DNA of 64,000 nt from Eucalyptus grandis. Taxonomy: Eukaryota > Streptophyta > Magnoliopsida > Myrtales > Myrtaceae. Positions within the stretch are counted from its first letter, which is position 1, and each line of letters begins with the position of its first letter. The stretch covers positions 47,970,770-48,034,769 of the forward strand of contig NC_052622.1 in NCBI RefSeq assembly GCF_016545825.1, in the 5' to 3' direction. Both the position numbers and the translations under genes were made by a program. Of this stretch, positions 11,150 through 23,227 are shown piece by piece. Under the pieces are notes generated by a model, which was given only the letters and a program-made list of their open reading frames with translations, made no database searches and was not told where the DNA came from.

Positions 11150-12520
11150 CTTGGTGCGTCATGTTCTCTTTCTGTCATCACAACTGTAATTATGAAGATT
11201 CCAATTTCCTTAAATTGACGAGCACGTCGATTTGCTTTGAGATATCAGCCAGAACTTTCGTGAAATAAATTGGTAGACGTAATTTTCTGTGCCATGCAAA
11301 CTTCTTTACATGGCAGCCACGATTCTGACCCGATAATGAGCACTGTCTCCACTCATGCTCTGTAAATCTTCAATTATGAACTTCCTTTCTACATTTTGGC
11401 TATTATTAGCCGAAAAAAAGAAAGGATAAGATGTAGTTAAAATGGAAAGGCAGAAGCCCATTTGAAAGGCAACATCAATGCCCTCAATAATTGTTGGAGA
11501 GGGGGAGAGAGAGAAATAAACGACTAAAAGTCCGTGAAATCTTTCATTGTATAATTTGGTAGATTGATGATGTTTATGTTATGATAAGTAGTACTTAGCA
11601 AATCACTACTTGGGCCATGTGCCCGAGTTTGGGCTCATGCCTAACTCGATCCATGATATTAACAAGGTATTTCATAAAGAAGGGAGTTAAAGTGAGCTTT
11701 CTCATCATTAAGACAAACAAAGGAAGCAAGCTCTTCGACCCTGCATGTCAAGCAAAATAAGCACATTGTGTGTACTTCAAGAATGATGTTAAATGCAGTT
11801 TAGGGGCGACTTAGTTTCGAGTTAGACCTACTGAACCAAAGTGCGCAACTAGATGGGTCACCATCACCCATCACTGAAACTGCAACAGACTTAATACTTT
11901 GATTTTATCTTGCCGATATCGTCATTTAAAACCAGAGCTACTATGCTGCTTGAGTTTCATCTTCCACCGGAGATGAATCTATTACGGTGAGGACTGGTTG
12001 TGCTCTGACTTTGCGTTATAATTTTTCTTTTAAGTTCCCCGATGATTATCAAATCATAAAAGTCAAGAATACCAGTGAAGATAAAATATGGGGTAATGAT
12101 GCTTCGCGGGCGAGGACGACAGGTCAAGTCATGTCATTGATTTTATATTTATGCTTTAGTCGTAGATTAGGCTGACATAGACGTGCAATGAACATTTATT
12201 TGCTGGAGATTATGTTGTCGTGTTGTGTCGAAAGTTAAAAAGAGAAGGTCAAGGACAATTATCTTTCCTCTGTAGATCCACTTGCCCGGCGATACTTAAC
12301 CTGGAAGCTTCTCCTTCCGAATGGCAACTGCAACTGGATCTTCCCTGGACAACCACATAGGCCTCCATTTCTCCATCTTTATCTGGATAACAAGGCATAT
12401 CTATGACAGGCCCATATAGGTCTAGTTCATTGAACCTACTATAGTATAGAGCTCATTGACAAGAGGTGTACCCATCTTTTCAAAGCAAAACTCAAAGGCG
12501 TGACCAAACGTGTTATTTCT
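11150..12520. repeat. Duplicated flank block C
   Basis: Diverged copy of blocks A and B, with anchors at 11207, 11845 and 12239. The words near its start ('gaccaaacgtgttact', about 11110) recur at its end (about 12504), consistent with a tandem arrangement. A 62-codon plus frame at 11987-12175 is not conserved in the other blocks. Confidence 0.6.
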
Positions 12521-14273
12521 TTCATATAAGGGTATAATCTTCAATTGGATCTATCAATGGCCCCTAAGAGCCATGGGAAATTGACCTAGTGAATCGGTCA
12601 TGCTCTTCTCATCGACCTAAGTCGGGGTAAACCCGTTGCACATGTAAATGTTAGTGAACATCTAGAAGTAACATCATAAAATTCAGCACTAAGATTGGTC
12701 AAAAGAACCCTAAAAGGGTCTTTTTCTCCTTTTCCTATTGTAATGACCCAATCCGACAAAAGCGAGAAGGTCACTGGGGTTAGAGGACTTGGACAAGGAG
12801 CAATTCCTAATAGACTTTTAAGATAGTGAAGGGAGCAAGAATAAATCAAATTATACACCAAATAAAGGAAGAGCAATTATGAGATTTGACCTACATCGAG
12901 TCTCGGAATTGTCTTTTGACGTACAGGTGGGCACTTTTCAAAAAGGTCAACCATTATGGTTGTACTCTCACCTGAACACACTTAATTTTAGAGTTCCAAA
13001 GCTAAGATTTGCCATTATGTCAAAAAACGCCTCCATAAGTTATTTCCCCACAAGCACACGCACACGCGCGCGCGCGCGCGCACAGCTTCGCGTATTCGAT
13101 TCATAGTTTGGTTCATTTCAGCCCCATTCGCCATCTTAAAAACTTGTTAAGAGCTACTCCTTATTCAGATCCCTTGTTGAAATGAGTCGTTACCCCTATA
13201 CCCTTTACCACATACATTTGTAAAACAGCAAATCCCTCCCCGACCCCTTCTCACAAGGAGTTTATGGAACGAAGGTAGACTAATGGCGGATTGGGCCAAA
13301 TTCCGGCAAAAGCTTCTACAACTCGTCACTTGATATCTGGCCATGGGAGACTTCAGAGCCTTTGGTGGAGCATGCACCTCATGGCGGTCTATCGCTTCCA
13401 GAGAGGAGTACAGCATGGAGACGAGACCCCCCTGGCTCATGATTCTTGAGCCCAACTCACCACAACCGGAGTTTCTCAACTTGCCTAAACAACCATGCTT
13501 CTATTGCGTTAAGTGTTCTTGTTGCTCATGAATCAGGAGCTTGACGTACTCAACACTAGTTTAGGGAATCTTATCAAAAGATAGTTGTCAAGTGATATCA
13601 TTGAACTGCGATAGTCTTGTCATGGCATTACGTCCACCTCCTTGGATTGCACAAAAGCAAGTCTCCCTTCTTGGAATCAAGGGAATTCCAAAAAATAATT
13701 GCATTATAATTTTTAATATATTGCGAAAATAACAATCTATTTGAAATTATAAAAAATCAAATCACAAATAATTACAAATTATTGTAGAACCACTTCTTCA
13801 GTAATTTATAGCTCATAAGAAACTATTATTTTCACAATATTCAAAAAACTGTTATGCTAACAAAGTTCAGATTTCCAAATGAACTACTCTTCTAGGCCCA
13901 AACCAAGAAGTGACTACTAGCTATAATTAGTGGCAGGATTATGCGATAAGATCTTTGTATTTAGTGGGTTCTTGTGAGCGCACGCAAAAAAGAAGAGAAA
14001 TCGCTTTTGATGAATGTACAACATCGGGGCCCCATTCTCTCTAGTATCATAAACGTCATTAATATCATGTAGGACTCTTTCATATTAAGACTCCTTTATT
14101 TTTCTTGAAGAATAAGAGATTTAAAAATATTTAACTAAAAACTGTTTTTTATATCGGTCACAAAAATTAATGAACAAAAAATATTTTCGTTCACGAAAAT
14201 ATTTAGACATTAATTATTGTTGATGATAAAAAAATCCATTAACTAATTATCTCGAGCGCTATTTTCTATCAAT
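12521..14273. other. Unclassified intergenic DNA
   Basis: Two minus-strand frames (12598-12876 and 13165-13479) and some plus frames are open but show no domain I recognise, no splice context and no duplicate. The stretch 12527-13560 has a more balanced base composition than its surroundings and may be a decayed retroelement fragment. A (CA/CG)n tract lies at 13055-13082. Confidence 0.35.
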
Positions 14274-15352
14274 TTGAGGATACTTTTAGGTACGTTCGTT
14301 TCGCGGAAAATGACTTCCGGGAAAACGTTTTCCAGATTTTTCGGCGTTTGTTTCACGGAAAATGAATTAGTCAAGGAAAATGTTTTCCATCATTGGGAAA
14401 AACAACCTTTAAAAGTGAGGAAAAAAACTTATTCCATCTTGCTTCTTTTTACTAATATATTTTCGTTTTATTTTTATGCTTTCTTTTTCTTTTCTTTCTT
14501 TCCTTTTCTTCTTCTTCTTTGGCGGCAGCCGGCAATTGGCCATGGCGGCGTCCGGCGACCAACTGCAAGCCAGCTCGAGTCTCGCCCTAGACTGGCGAGG
14601 CTCTACCTAGCCCAATCTAGCAAAGCCAAGATTGGACCTTGCCAAATTGGGCGAGGTGGAGCTCTCACCAACCTAGGGCAGAGCTCATGGTTCGCCAGAT
14701 TCGGTGAGTTGGGCAGGGCTCAGGCCTCACCTGAGCTCGCTAGAGATTCGCCAGGCTCTGGCAAGCCGCAAGCTCACCGGATCTGGCGGCAGGGCTCGAG
14801 CTCTTGATCTAGGCAAGCCCGAGCTCTGTCGCCAGATTCGGCGAGCTCGCATCTTGCCATAGCTCGGCAAAGCTCGTGGCAAGCTCGGCGAGATTGGCCA
14901 AGCCTTGAGCTCGTCGGATTTGGCCACCGGGTCTTGGTCGGGGGAAGAGGGAGGCGATGGCGGCGAAAGGAGGAGGAAGAAGGAAGAGGAAGGAGGCGAC
15001 GGGGGAAGAAGGAGGAAGAAGGAGGAAGGAAAAGAAAAAGAAAAAAAGAAAAAAAAAGAAAGAAAAATAATAAATAAAAAAATTTCCATTTTTTTAAAAA
15101 ACAAATAATTAAAAATTCATTTAAAAAAATACAAAATAAAACTAATTTTTTGGTCAATTAAAAATATTAAAATTCATTTTTTTGATAAATTTTCCAAACA
15201 ATTAAATTAGCTAACGAACGGTGGAAAATATTTTCCACTCAATGTTTAGGTTTCAGCTTAACATTGGAAAATATAGTCATTTTTCTAGAAAATGACTTCC
15301 ATGAAAATGTTTTCCGAAAACATGATATTTTTCATAAAACAAACGGACCCTT
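14274..15352. mobile_element. MITE-like inverted-repeat element
   Basis: Left end reads 'ttttaggtacgttcgtttcg' followed by 'gaaaatgacttcc'. The right end is the approximate complement, 'ggaagtcattttc' inverted, closing with 'acaaacggacccttaaaa'. Inside are GC-rich 'gctcg' and 'ggcgag' repeats (14520-14940) and G/A-rich low-complexity DNA (14940-15070). The 125-177 codon frames in both strands are by-products of this composition. The family is widespread in plants. I could not settle its superfamily or its target-site duplication. Confidence 0.55.
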
Positions 15353-15389
15353 AAAATCATTCATTTTTTCATGAAACAAATGGAGCCTT

Positions 15390-15517
15390 ATTTTTCATAC
15401 AATCTTTTGAAATTGACTAACATGGCATATTACTTTGAGATATCAACCAGTATTTCTATGAAAGAAGTTGGGGATCAATACATTAAACAATGTATGGTGC
15501 CTAACTTCTTTAAGATG
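15390..15517. repeat. Duplicated flank block D (start)
   Basis: Matches block A from about 845. It is continued after the foldback insertion by 16172-16614, which matches block A at 960-1240, and after the two copia insertions by 23228-23854 and 31013 onward. Confidence 0.6.
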
Positions 15518-16162
15518 GGGAAATTTGTCCCAATATTCTATATCTATTGCACTTTTATTAATTTAGTCATAAATCTTTCAATTTTGCTAATTCAATCATA
15601 AACATTTTAAATTTTGACTTAAAATCGTTAATGTGAACACCGGTTATACTATGCATGATTGGTGCTAACATTGACATTTTTATAATATTATAATATTTTT
15701 TTTCAAAATTATTTATTATTTTTATGATTTTTATTTTCCATTTTCTTCCCCTTTCTTCCTACTTTTGCTGACAGCTAGGCAGGCTAGCCTTGCTTGCCAT
15801 AGGCAACGCCTAGCCGAGCAAGAGGAGACCCCACCCTCACCTAGCCGCGCTCACCTATGGCAAGGGATGGAAAACCCCACGTAGGTGAGCCCAGCCAGCT
15901 TGGCCATGGTCGGTGGCCAACCATCAACAAAAGAAAGAAGAGACAAAAAAGGAAAAAAAAAACCACAAAAATAATAAAATAATAAAATATATTTTAAATT
16001 GTCCATATCAGCGATAGCCATCTTACATGGCACCACCAGTGTCCACATCAATAATTTCAGGTAAAAATTAATTGAATAAACTCGATTAGCAAAATGTGAA
16101 AAGATTTAAAATTATATTAGTAAAAGTACAATACCTTTAGGACTTTTTGGATAATTTTTCCC
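15518..16162. mobile_element. Mutator-like foldback element with 9-bp TSD
   Basis: Starts GGGAAATTTGTCC and ends GGATAATTTTTCCC, an imperfect terminal inverted repeat that continues inward ('attgcac' against 'attgtac'). It is flanked by tttaagatg (15509-15517) and tttatgatg (16163-16171), 8 of 9 identical. Removing it restores continuity with block A ('ttaagatggcaactacaatt' at 948-967). The 9-bp duplication suggests a Mutator-type transposase acting in trans. The loop carries GC-rich 'ctagcc' words. Confidence 0.7.
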
Positions 16163-16171
16163 TTTATGATG

Positions 16172-16487
16172 ACAAGTACAATTCCATCCGGGTATCAATA
16201 TATTTTCCCATATGGTAATCTAATTGGTACTTGAATAAATCCCAATCATGGATTTATGAAAGAAAAACTTATATGTGATTAAGATTTATTGAGACAGTAA
16301 ATGGAGTGCCGTATGGGATAGAAATTTCACCCGATATTGATTACCTTCCGCATATTTTATGATTCTCAATTATCACCCTTTTTTCTTTTAAATCTTGTCG
16401 ATTAACAGAGAAAGGATAAGCACAAAAAGCAGACATGCATCGGACCAGCCTCACAAAATGTGTCATTTCGCAGTATAGTTGTGGGCG

Positions 16488-16554
<67 letters not shown>

Positions 16555-16614
16555 ACTAGTCCTTCGCAAAATGTATTATAAATTATGGTATTATGTCATT
16601 CATAACATTGATAG
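16172..16614. repeat. Block D continuation with compound microsatellite
   Basis: Matches block A at about 960-1240. Bases 16484-16552 are a compound (GC)n(AC)n(AG)n microsatellite at the position where block A has a short 'gagagagagag' (1231 area). The first copia element begins at 16615 after the target duplication GATAG. Confidence 0.7.
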
Positions 16615-17211
16615 TGTTAAAGAAATAAAACAGACATTAAAAGTACAGATGAATGAAGAAGCTGGTGATAATAGAAAAGCTGAACGTGAGGAAGTTACTA
16701 AGGCAAGGCAAAAGGAAGTTATTGAGGCAGAGGAAGCTAAAGCAGAGGAAGGTCGCAAACTTCTAAACGAAGCTCAAAGTAGAAAAGAAGATGAGCTGGC
16801 GATCTTGAGCTGAACCGATGAGTGGCGATCCATGACATCAAAACCGGAACACGAAGCTGATCAAGCTAATCAAGGAGCTGCACAACCGAGAGGAAATGCA
16901 CGTGTTTCTCATATTAGTTATTCTGTTGTAACAGTTCTATAACAGAAGTTGTTAAACAAGTGTTGAGTATAAAAGGATAGGTGAATGAGAGAAGAGTTAA
17001 GTGTGTTAGTTCATTGTTTCTACTCCTGATTTTCCTCTATTCCTCTTTAGATTTCTCTCTTCTACTTCTGTATTTGATAATAGTTGAAGTCATGTAAAAG
17101 ATGAACCATAAGTTTAGAAGAAGAATATCAGAGCTGAGGTATTTCCATTGATTGTTTAGGATCTACAATTCTTTCATACACAGGTCATGTTCTATCTTCT
17201 ATTTCTTCTCA
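16615..17211 (+). repeat. 5' LTR of copia 1
   Basis: 597 bp, starting TGTTAAAG and ending TTCTCA. It is about 95% identical to the 3' LTR by eye. It has an extra stretch of about 24 bases near 16803-16827 that the 3' copy lacks, flanked by the repeated word 'ggcgatc'. A lysine/glutamate-rich frame runs through its first 200 bases. Confidence 0.93.
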
Positions 17212-17223
17212 TGGTATCAGAGC
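17212..17223 (+). other. Primer-binding site of copia 1
   Basis: TGGTATCAGAGC, the complement of the 3' end of plant initiator-Met tRNA, immediately after the 5' LTR. Confidence 0.95.
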
Positions 17224-17359
17224 GTCAATCCTGGGAATGATAGATCTGATGTGTTCTTACTGCAAGATATTATAAAGATCTTGTTGTTTCTTAGTTAGCT
17301 TACCTTCAAAGTTTACTGGATTGTTTCTTCGAATCTTCAAAGTCTCTGAACATTTAAGA

Positions 17360-18055
17360 ATGGCAACTAGAGTGCAAAAGTACCATTTTCCTATCCATGT
17401 GAATATAGCTAACTTCGTCACCATCAAGTTGAATGAAGAAAACTTCCTGTTATGGCAAGCCCAATTCAACAGATTTCTGAAAAGCCAAGATCTGATTGGT
17501 TTTATTAATGGTGAAACATTACCTCCTACTCAAATGATACAGACTGAGACAGGAGAAGTGATGAATCCTGTTCACCTGGATTGGATGAAAACTTATCAGC
17601 TTATATCATCCTGGATAAGTGGTGCGGTATCAGAAACTATTCTAAGTCTGATAATTGGCTTAGAAACCTCATTCGAAGTATGGCAGGCTCTCATAAATAG
17701 ATTTGCACAAAAGTCTGTTACAAAGGAATTTGAGTTAAGAGGAAAATTACAGGCTTGCAGGAAAAGAAATAGATCATTAAGTGAATACCTTCGAGAATTC
17801 AAAACCATCTGTGATCATTTAAATGCAATTGGAAAGCATGTTGATGATATTACCAGAATGTTTGGCATACTTGAAGGGTTAGGTTCTGAATATGAAACCT
17901 TCAGGACAACCATGTATTGCCTTAAACCCCGGCCAGAGTATGATGAGGTTATCTCACAACTTGAGAGATTTGAAACCAGATTGCAAACATATTCTATGAA
18001 CGAGTACAATACTAACCTAACCTATTATGGGCAAAGAAGAACTGGAGCAAGTTAG
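17360..18055 (+). pseudogene. gag of copia 1
   Basis: Open for about 231 codons from MATRVQKYHF, chosen because the motif 'NEENFLLWQAQ' typical of the plant copia gag (UBN2-like) family follows at the usual distance. The frame closes at a TAG at 18053-18055, before the nucleic-acid-binding part. The zinc knuckle is found downstream in another segment (about 18370-18411), where it reads CQIYKKSGHTALRC and so has lost the second cysteine of the normal C-x2-C-x4-H-x4-C pattern. The gag product would be a capsid-like protein without a functional knuckle. Confidence 0.8.
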
Positions 18056-18433
18056 CAGAAAGTCAATCCCAGAAATCAAAGAGAAAATATTCGAGGGGGA
18101 TTTAGCTATGGCAGAGGTCAGTCTCTCAATAGAAGGGAATATGGAAATAATTTTACAGAAGCAGGAAGGAATCAACAAAATAAAATGAATAACCTGAATT
18201 CAACTCAGCAAGGTCAGGTTAATAAGGATAACTGGTCTAACTATGGACAAGGATTTAGACCATATTCAAACCCTTCATAGAGGTATTAGAGTGTTAGGTC
18301 TTATCCACCACAAAGTTCAAATGGTGATAGACAAACACAGATTACAAAGCCTATAAGTAATGGCCCTCTGCAATGCCAGATCTATAAGAAATCAGGTCAT
18401 ACAGCACTCAGATGTTGGTATAGATTTGATAAC

Positions 18434-21400
18434 TTGTACCAGGCAGATGAAATACCAACTGCATTGGCAGCTATGCACATTGAAGAACCTTATGGTTCAG
18501 AATGGTATCCAGCCACAGGGGCTACTTCACTTATTACCTCAGAACCTAGTATGATTCGAAACTACAATGCATATAGTGGTAATGACACTGTCATGATAAG
18601 AGATGGATCTCATTTGTCAATCTCATACATTGGTAATGGAATATTGAATACAGGAAATAGCAAATTACCACTGAATGATGTATTAATAGTTCCTGCAATC
18701 AAAAAGAATCTTCTATCTGTATCAAAACTAACAGATGATTATCCCTGCTCTTTTATTTTTGATAAACATGGGGTATATATGAAGGACAATTACAATCATA
18801 CAACAGTGAAGCTAGGAAGGAAGGTCAAGGGGCTATACCAGGTGGAACCTAAAGTTGCAGAAGTCTTCTTCACCCAGACTCAACAGGAAGTAGGAGAAGA
18901 TGTCTGGCATCAAAGACTTGCTCACACCAATCTAAAAACAGTGAAGATTTTACAGAAACAACATCTCATTCAGTATAGTTCTAAAGCTCAGAATATATGT
19001 AGCAGCTGTCAAGTTGCTAAGAGCTCAGCACTATCTTTTCCTTTTTCAGACCATATTTCTAATGTTCCATTAGAAAGAATACATTGCGATGTATGGGGAC
19101 CATCACCAATTCAATCTGTTTAGAAATTCTCCTACTATGTCATTTTTGTGGATGATTTTTTTCGATATAGCTAGATATATCCAATGAGACAAAAGTCAAA
19201 AGTTTATGATGTGTTCATTATGTTTTAAAGATTTATAGAAAATCAACTTGATCACAAGATCAAAGTCTTCCAGAGTGATGGAGGAGGAGAGTTCACTAGT
19301 AATAAATTTCAAAACTATCTACAAAAGTGTGGAATTAAGCAGAATATCTCTTGAATTGGGACTCGCAATGATGTATCATGCTAAAGTACCACTGAGATAT
19401 TGGGTAGATGCATTCAAAACAACAGTTTATGTTATCAATTTCCTTCCTATAACAAAACTACATATGCATTCACCCCATTATAAGCTCTACAATAAGACAC
19501 TAGATTATTCTCATCTTCGAGTTTTTGGATCAGCTTGTTATCCATGTCTCAGGCACTACACACAGCATAAATTTTATCCAAGAACTCTTACATGTATCTT
19601 TCTTGGATATAGTGAGAAGCATAAAGGATACATGTGTCTCTTACCTACTAATGGGAGAGTCTACATTAGTAGACATGTAATATTTGATGAGAAAGTCTTC
19701 CCTTTTACTCATACAGTAAATACTGAGTATCAGCAGGGATCTGAAATATACAAACAGTGGATAAGAGGAGTACTATCTTCTATTTCCAACTCTACTAAGG
19801 TGCTCGACCACAAGACAATATATTGAGGGGATATTTGCAGCATACCAGATTAACTCAAATAACTCTAGAAATGCAGGACAATGAGATCAGTACAGTTAAT
19901 TCTACAGATATATCACAGATGCATATAGTACCTGATGTTGAGATGCAGATTGATGTTAATAATGCTCCCAGTGATATTGAATCTCATCAGAGATCTCCAA
20001 GCATTGAGGAACAAATGCCTACAAATCAAGAGCCTGTTTCAACATCAAATGCTAATACAGGACAAATACAAATCAGTTCTGAAATAGGAAATATACAAGG
20101 TACTTCTTCAACTCATCCTATGCAGACTAGACTTCGATATGGAATTGTTAAAGCAAATCCTAAATATGCATGTCTAGTTGAGTATCAGCTTCCTGTTGAA
20201 CCAAAATTAGTAAAGTCCGCCTTAGCAGATAGAGGATGGCACCAAGCAATGAAAGAAGAAATTGATGCCTTATATCAAAACAAAACCTGGGAATTGGTTC
20301 CTAGAAATGATCACATGAATGTAATTGGTTGCAAATGGGTGTTTAAGACAAACTTGCACCTGATGGGAGCTTAGATAGACTCAAAGCTAGACTTGTAGCT
20401 AAAGGCTTCCATCAATAAGGTCTTGATTTCACAGAAACCTTCAGCCCTGTAGTGAAGCATGCAACAATTAGAATAGTCCTATCAGTAGCTATGATGAAAC
20501 TGTGGAAAATTCATCAATTAGATGTCAAAAATGCCTTCTTACATGGAACCTTAAATGAAACAGTGTATATGGAGCAGCCTCCAGGGTTTAAAGAATCACA
20601 AAAGTCTCTGATATTGCTAGTATGAGTACCTAGAGGGGGGTGAATAGGTATATAAAGAATTTTTCTCAATCAATTGCACAATACTAGACAGTTGGAGGAA
20701 ACGATAATCAAAGTAAGACTGAGAGAAGAGAAAATTGAACACGCGGTTTATAGTGGTTCGGCTTATATCAAGCCTACGTCCACTCTTCTTCACCGACAGC
20801 CTATTGGCTGGATTCCACTATGAACAAGAGAGAGGTTACAGCACAGCTTTGCCTTGATTCCACAAAGTGTAGATGTTCTACCACACCTCCTCAAGATTTC
20901 TCACAAATATAGACTCTCTCTTTCATATACAAGTATTCGCTCAAAGGATTTTTCTAAACAAAAAGAGCTTCAGACTTTGGAATTCTTCTATCGCGCACTT
21001 CTTGAACAACTAAGACAGTCTTCCTTATATACTCCTTTATGCCATCATACCCGTTGGCACTTACCAAAGGAATTCCTCCAATCTACCCGTTGGACGGAAT
21101 CAATTAGGAAGATTGTCCAAGCTATTAAAGGAACGTGTTGATAGCCCATTAATCCGTTCGCCCATACAATCGGGATCTCGGTTTCCATAAGCAGTAACCT
21201 TCCAATAATATTTAGGCAATCACCGGATCTTCAATTTATCGAGTCAATCTTCGATCAATCAAAGGACTCCGTTATGTCTTCTCCAGCCACGAGATCTTCT
21301 CCAGTTGATAAGGTTAAATCCTCAACGGAACATCCAGTTCTGGATAACCTTTCTACAACGGATTAGAGACTGTCAATGAGGATAGATTTTGAGTCTTGAG

Positions 21401-22620
21401 TCTGGCTGTCCGGAGGTCTTCAGACTTTGAACAGCAGAGTCTGCAAGCCTTCAAACTAGACTGATAGAAACGTTTTGTCAACTTCAAAACACTTCAAGAA
21501 GATTTCTCCAACAGCCTCACCATGTTTGTCTTTTTCAAAAGTCACTTTATGGACTTCGACAAGCTCCTCGAGCCAGGTTTGATAGGTTTAGCAGCTTTCT
21601 GCTAGAATATGGATTTTTTTGCAACTCCACTGATCCTTCCCTATTCATCCTGCATACTGAAACAGAAACTATTCTCTTATTACTGTATGTAGATGATATC
21701 ATTCTAACTGGAAGCTCCTCTCAAATGCTTTCTAGTCTCATTACTTCTCTGAGTATTCATTTTCATATGAAGGATCTAGACTCCTTACACTATTTCCTTG
21801 GCATTGAAGCTAAATGAACCCCTGATTATCTATTTCTTTGCCAAACTAAATATGCCTTAGACCTCCTCACCCGAGCTCATATGCTAGAATCCAAACCAAT
21901 TTCAACTCCTCTTTCATTAAAACCACCTATTTTGATCAATGATTCTATACCTTTGAACAATCCTACTGAGTACAGAAGCCTAGTTGGAGGTCTGCAATAC
22001 CTCACATTAACCAGACCAGACATTCCTTATGCCATAAATATACTCTGCCATAAAATGCAGCAACCCATAATTGCATACTTCAACAGATTAAAAAGGGTCT
22101 TGCGATATATAAAAGGTACTATAAAGCTTGGCTTATTAATTCATTCTCAAAGTACCATGCATCTCTATGGTTACTCAGATGCAGACTGGGCAGGGTGTGT
22201 AGAAACCAAAAGATCAACAACTGTTTCTGCACATATCTTGGATCCAATCTTATATCCTGGGTAGCAAAGAGACAGCCCACAGTGAGCAGATCCTCCATTG
22301 AAGCTGAATACCGTGCTCTTGCATCAACCACTGCTGATCTCACTTGGATCAGTTTTGTATTACGAGATATAGGTTGTTCTCTTACTCCTCCTATTCATTT
22401 GTACTGTGACAATAAATCAACAATCTCTCTTACTCTAAATCCTGTCTTACACGCTTGAACCAAACATATTGAAGTGGACTTCCACTTCGTTCGAGAAAAG
22501 GTATCCTCAGGATCATTACATGTTAGATACATTCCAAGTTATTGCCAATTAGCTGATATTTTTACAAAACCACTGTCAAGGAGAGCACATTCTTATATGC
22601 GAATCAAATTGGTAATCTGT
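18434..22620 (+). pseudogene. pol of copia 1 (protease, integrase, RT, RNase H), broken
   Basis: Recognisable parts in order: protease site WYPATGAT at 18503-18526, where the catalytic Asp is replaced by Ala (codon 18512-18514); GAG-pre-integrase HQRLAHTN near 18910; integrase fragments to about 19800; a variable stretch; RT start (CKWVFK, 20330 area); '[11 protein letters not shown]' near 20520; an inserted repeat at about 20620-21555; RT catalytic YVDD at 21686-21697; RNase H with YSDADWAG near 22170 and SRSSIEAEY near 22290; end 'ADIFTKPL' near 22550. At least ten stops or frame changes separate these pieces. The enzymes would have copied the element into DNA and integrated it. None can be made intact from this copy. 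Confidence 0.88.
20620..21555. mobile_element. Foreign repeat inserted in the RT of copia 1
   Basis: The RT frame breaks after 'PPGFKESQ' and resumes with 'QAPRARFDRF' at about 21556. The roughly 935 bases between begin 'tatgagtacctagagggggg' and contain 'tagtggttcggctta' and 'gcctacgtccac', words common in dispersed plant repeats. Nothing in it resembles RT. No terminal repeats or target duplication could be fixed, and about ten RT codons around the junction are missing, so it may be an insertion with deletion. Confidence 0.6.
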
Positions 22621-22638
22621 GCTCTATCCATTCCTAAT

Positions 22639-22649
22639 TTGAGGGGGGA
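22639..22649 (+). other. Polypurine tract of copia 1
   Basis: TTGAGGGGGGA immediately before the TG of the 3' LTR, the expected site of plus-strand priming. Confidence 0.85.
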
Positions 22650-23222
22650 TGTTAAAGAAATAAAACAGACATTAAAAGTACAGATGAATGAAGAAGCTGG
22701 TGATAGTAGAAAAGCCGAACCTGAGGAAGTTACTAAGGCAAGGCAAGAGGAAGTTACTGAGGTAGAGGAAGCTGAAGCAGAGGAAGGTCGCAAACTTCTA
22801 AACGAAGCTCGAAGTAGAAAAGAAGATGAGCTGGCAATCCATGACATCAAAACCTGGAACACAGAAGCTGATCAAGCTAACTGAAGGAGCTGCACAACCA
22901 GAGGAAATGCACGTGTTTCTCATATTAGTTATTCTGTTGTAACAGTTCTATAACAGAAGTTGTTAAACAAGTGTTGAGTATAAAAGGATAGGTGAAGGAG
23001 AGAAGAGTTAAGTGTGTTAGTCCATTGTTTCTACTCCTAATTTTCCTCTATTCATCTTTAGATTTCTCTCTTCTACCTCTATATTCGGTAATAGTTGAAG
23101 TCATGTAAAAGATGAACCAGAAGTTTAGAAGAAGAATATCAGAGCTGAGGTATTTCCTTTGATAGTTCAGGATCTACAATTCTTTCATACACAAGTCATG
23201 TTCTATCTTCTATTTCTTCTCA
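22650..23222 (+). repeat. 3' LTR of copia 1
   Basis: 573 bp, TGTTAAAG to TTCTCA. The RNase H reading frame runs through the polypurine tract straight into the LTR and stays open to 22884, encoding a Lys/Glu-rich tail. Confidence 0.93.
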
Positions 23223-23227
23223 GATAG

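Larger units (their letters stand above)
16615..23222 (+). mobile_element. Ty1/copia retrotransposon 1, non-autonomous
   Basis: Complete by structure: 5' LTR, primer-binding site TGGTATCAGAGC, gag, then protease, integrase, RT and RNase H in copia order, a polypurine tract, and a 3' LTR. Five-base target duplications GATAG at 16610-16614 and 23223-23227 are identical. It sits inside duplicated block D. The coding region has many stops, a protease Asp-to-Ala change, a damaged gag zinc knuckle and a foreign repeat in the RT, so it cannot be autonomous. Confidence 0.93.

Noticed and set aside
13165..13479. 104-codon minus frame as a gene
   Set aside because: No recognisable family and no supporting context. 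It could be a decayed repeat.
14274..15157. Long frames on both strands in the inverted-repeat element
   Set aside because: Low-complexity Phe/Ser or Lys/Glu/Arg-rich peptides produced by purine/pyrimidine-biased DNA. No domain, not conserved.
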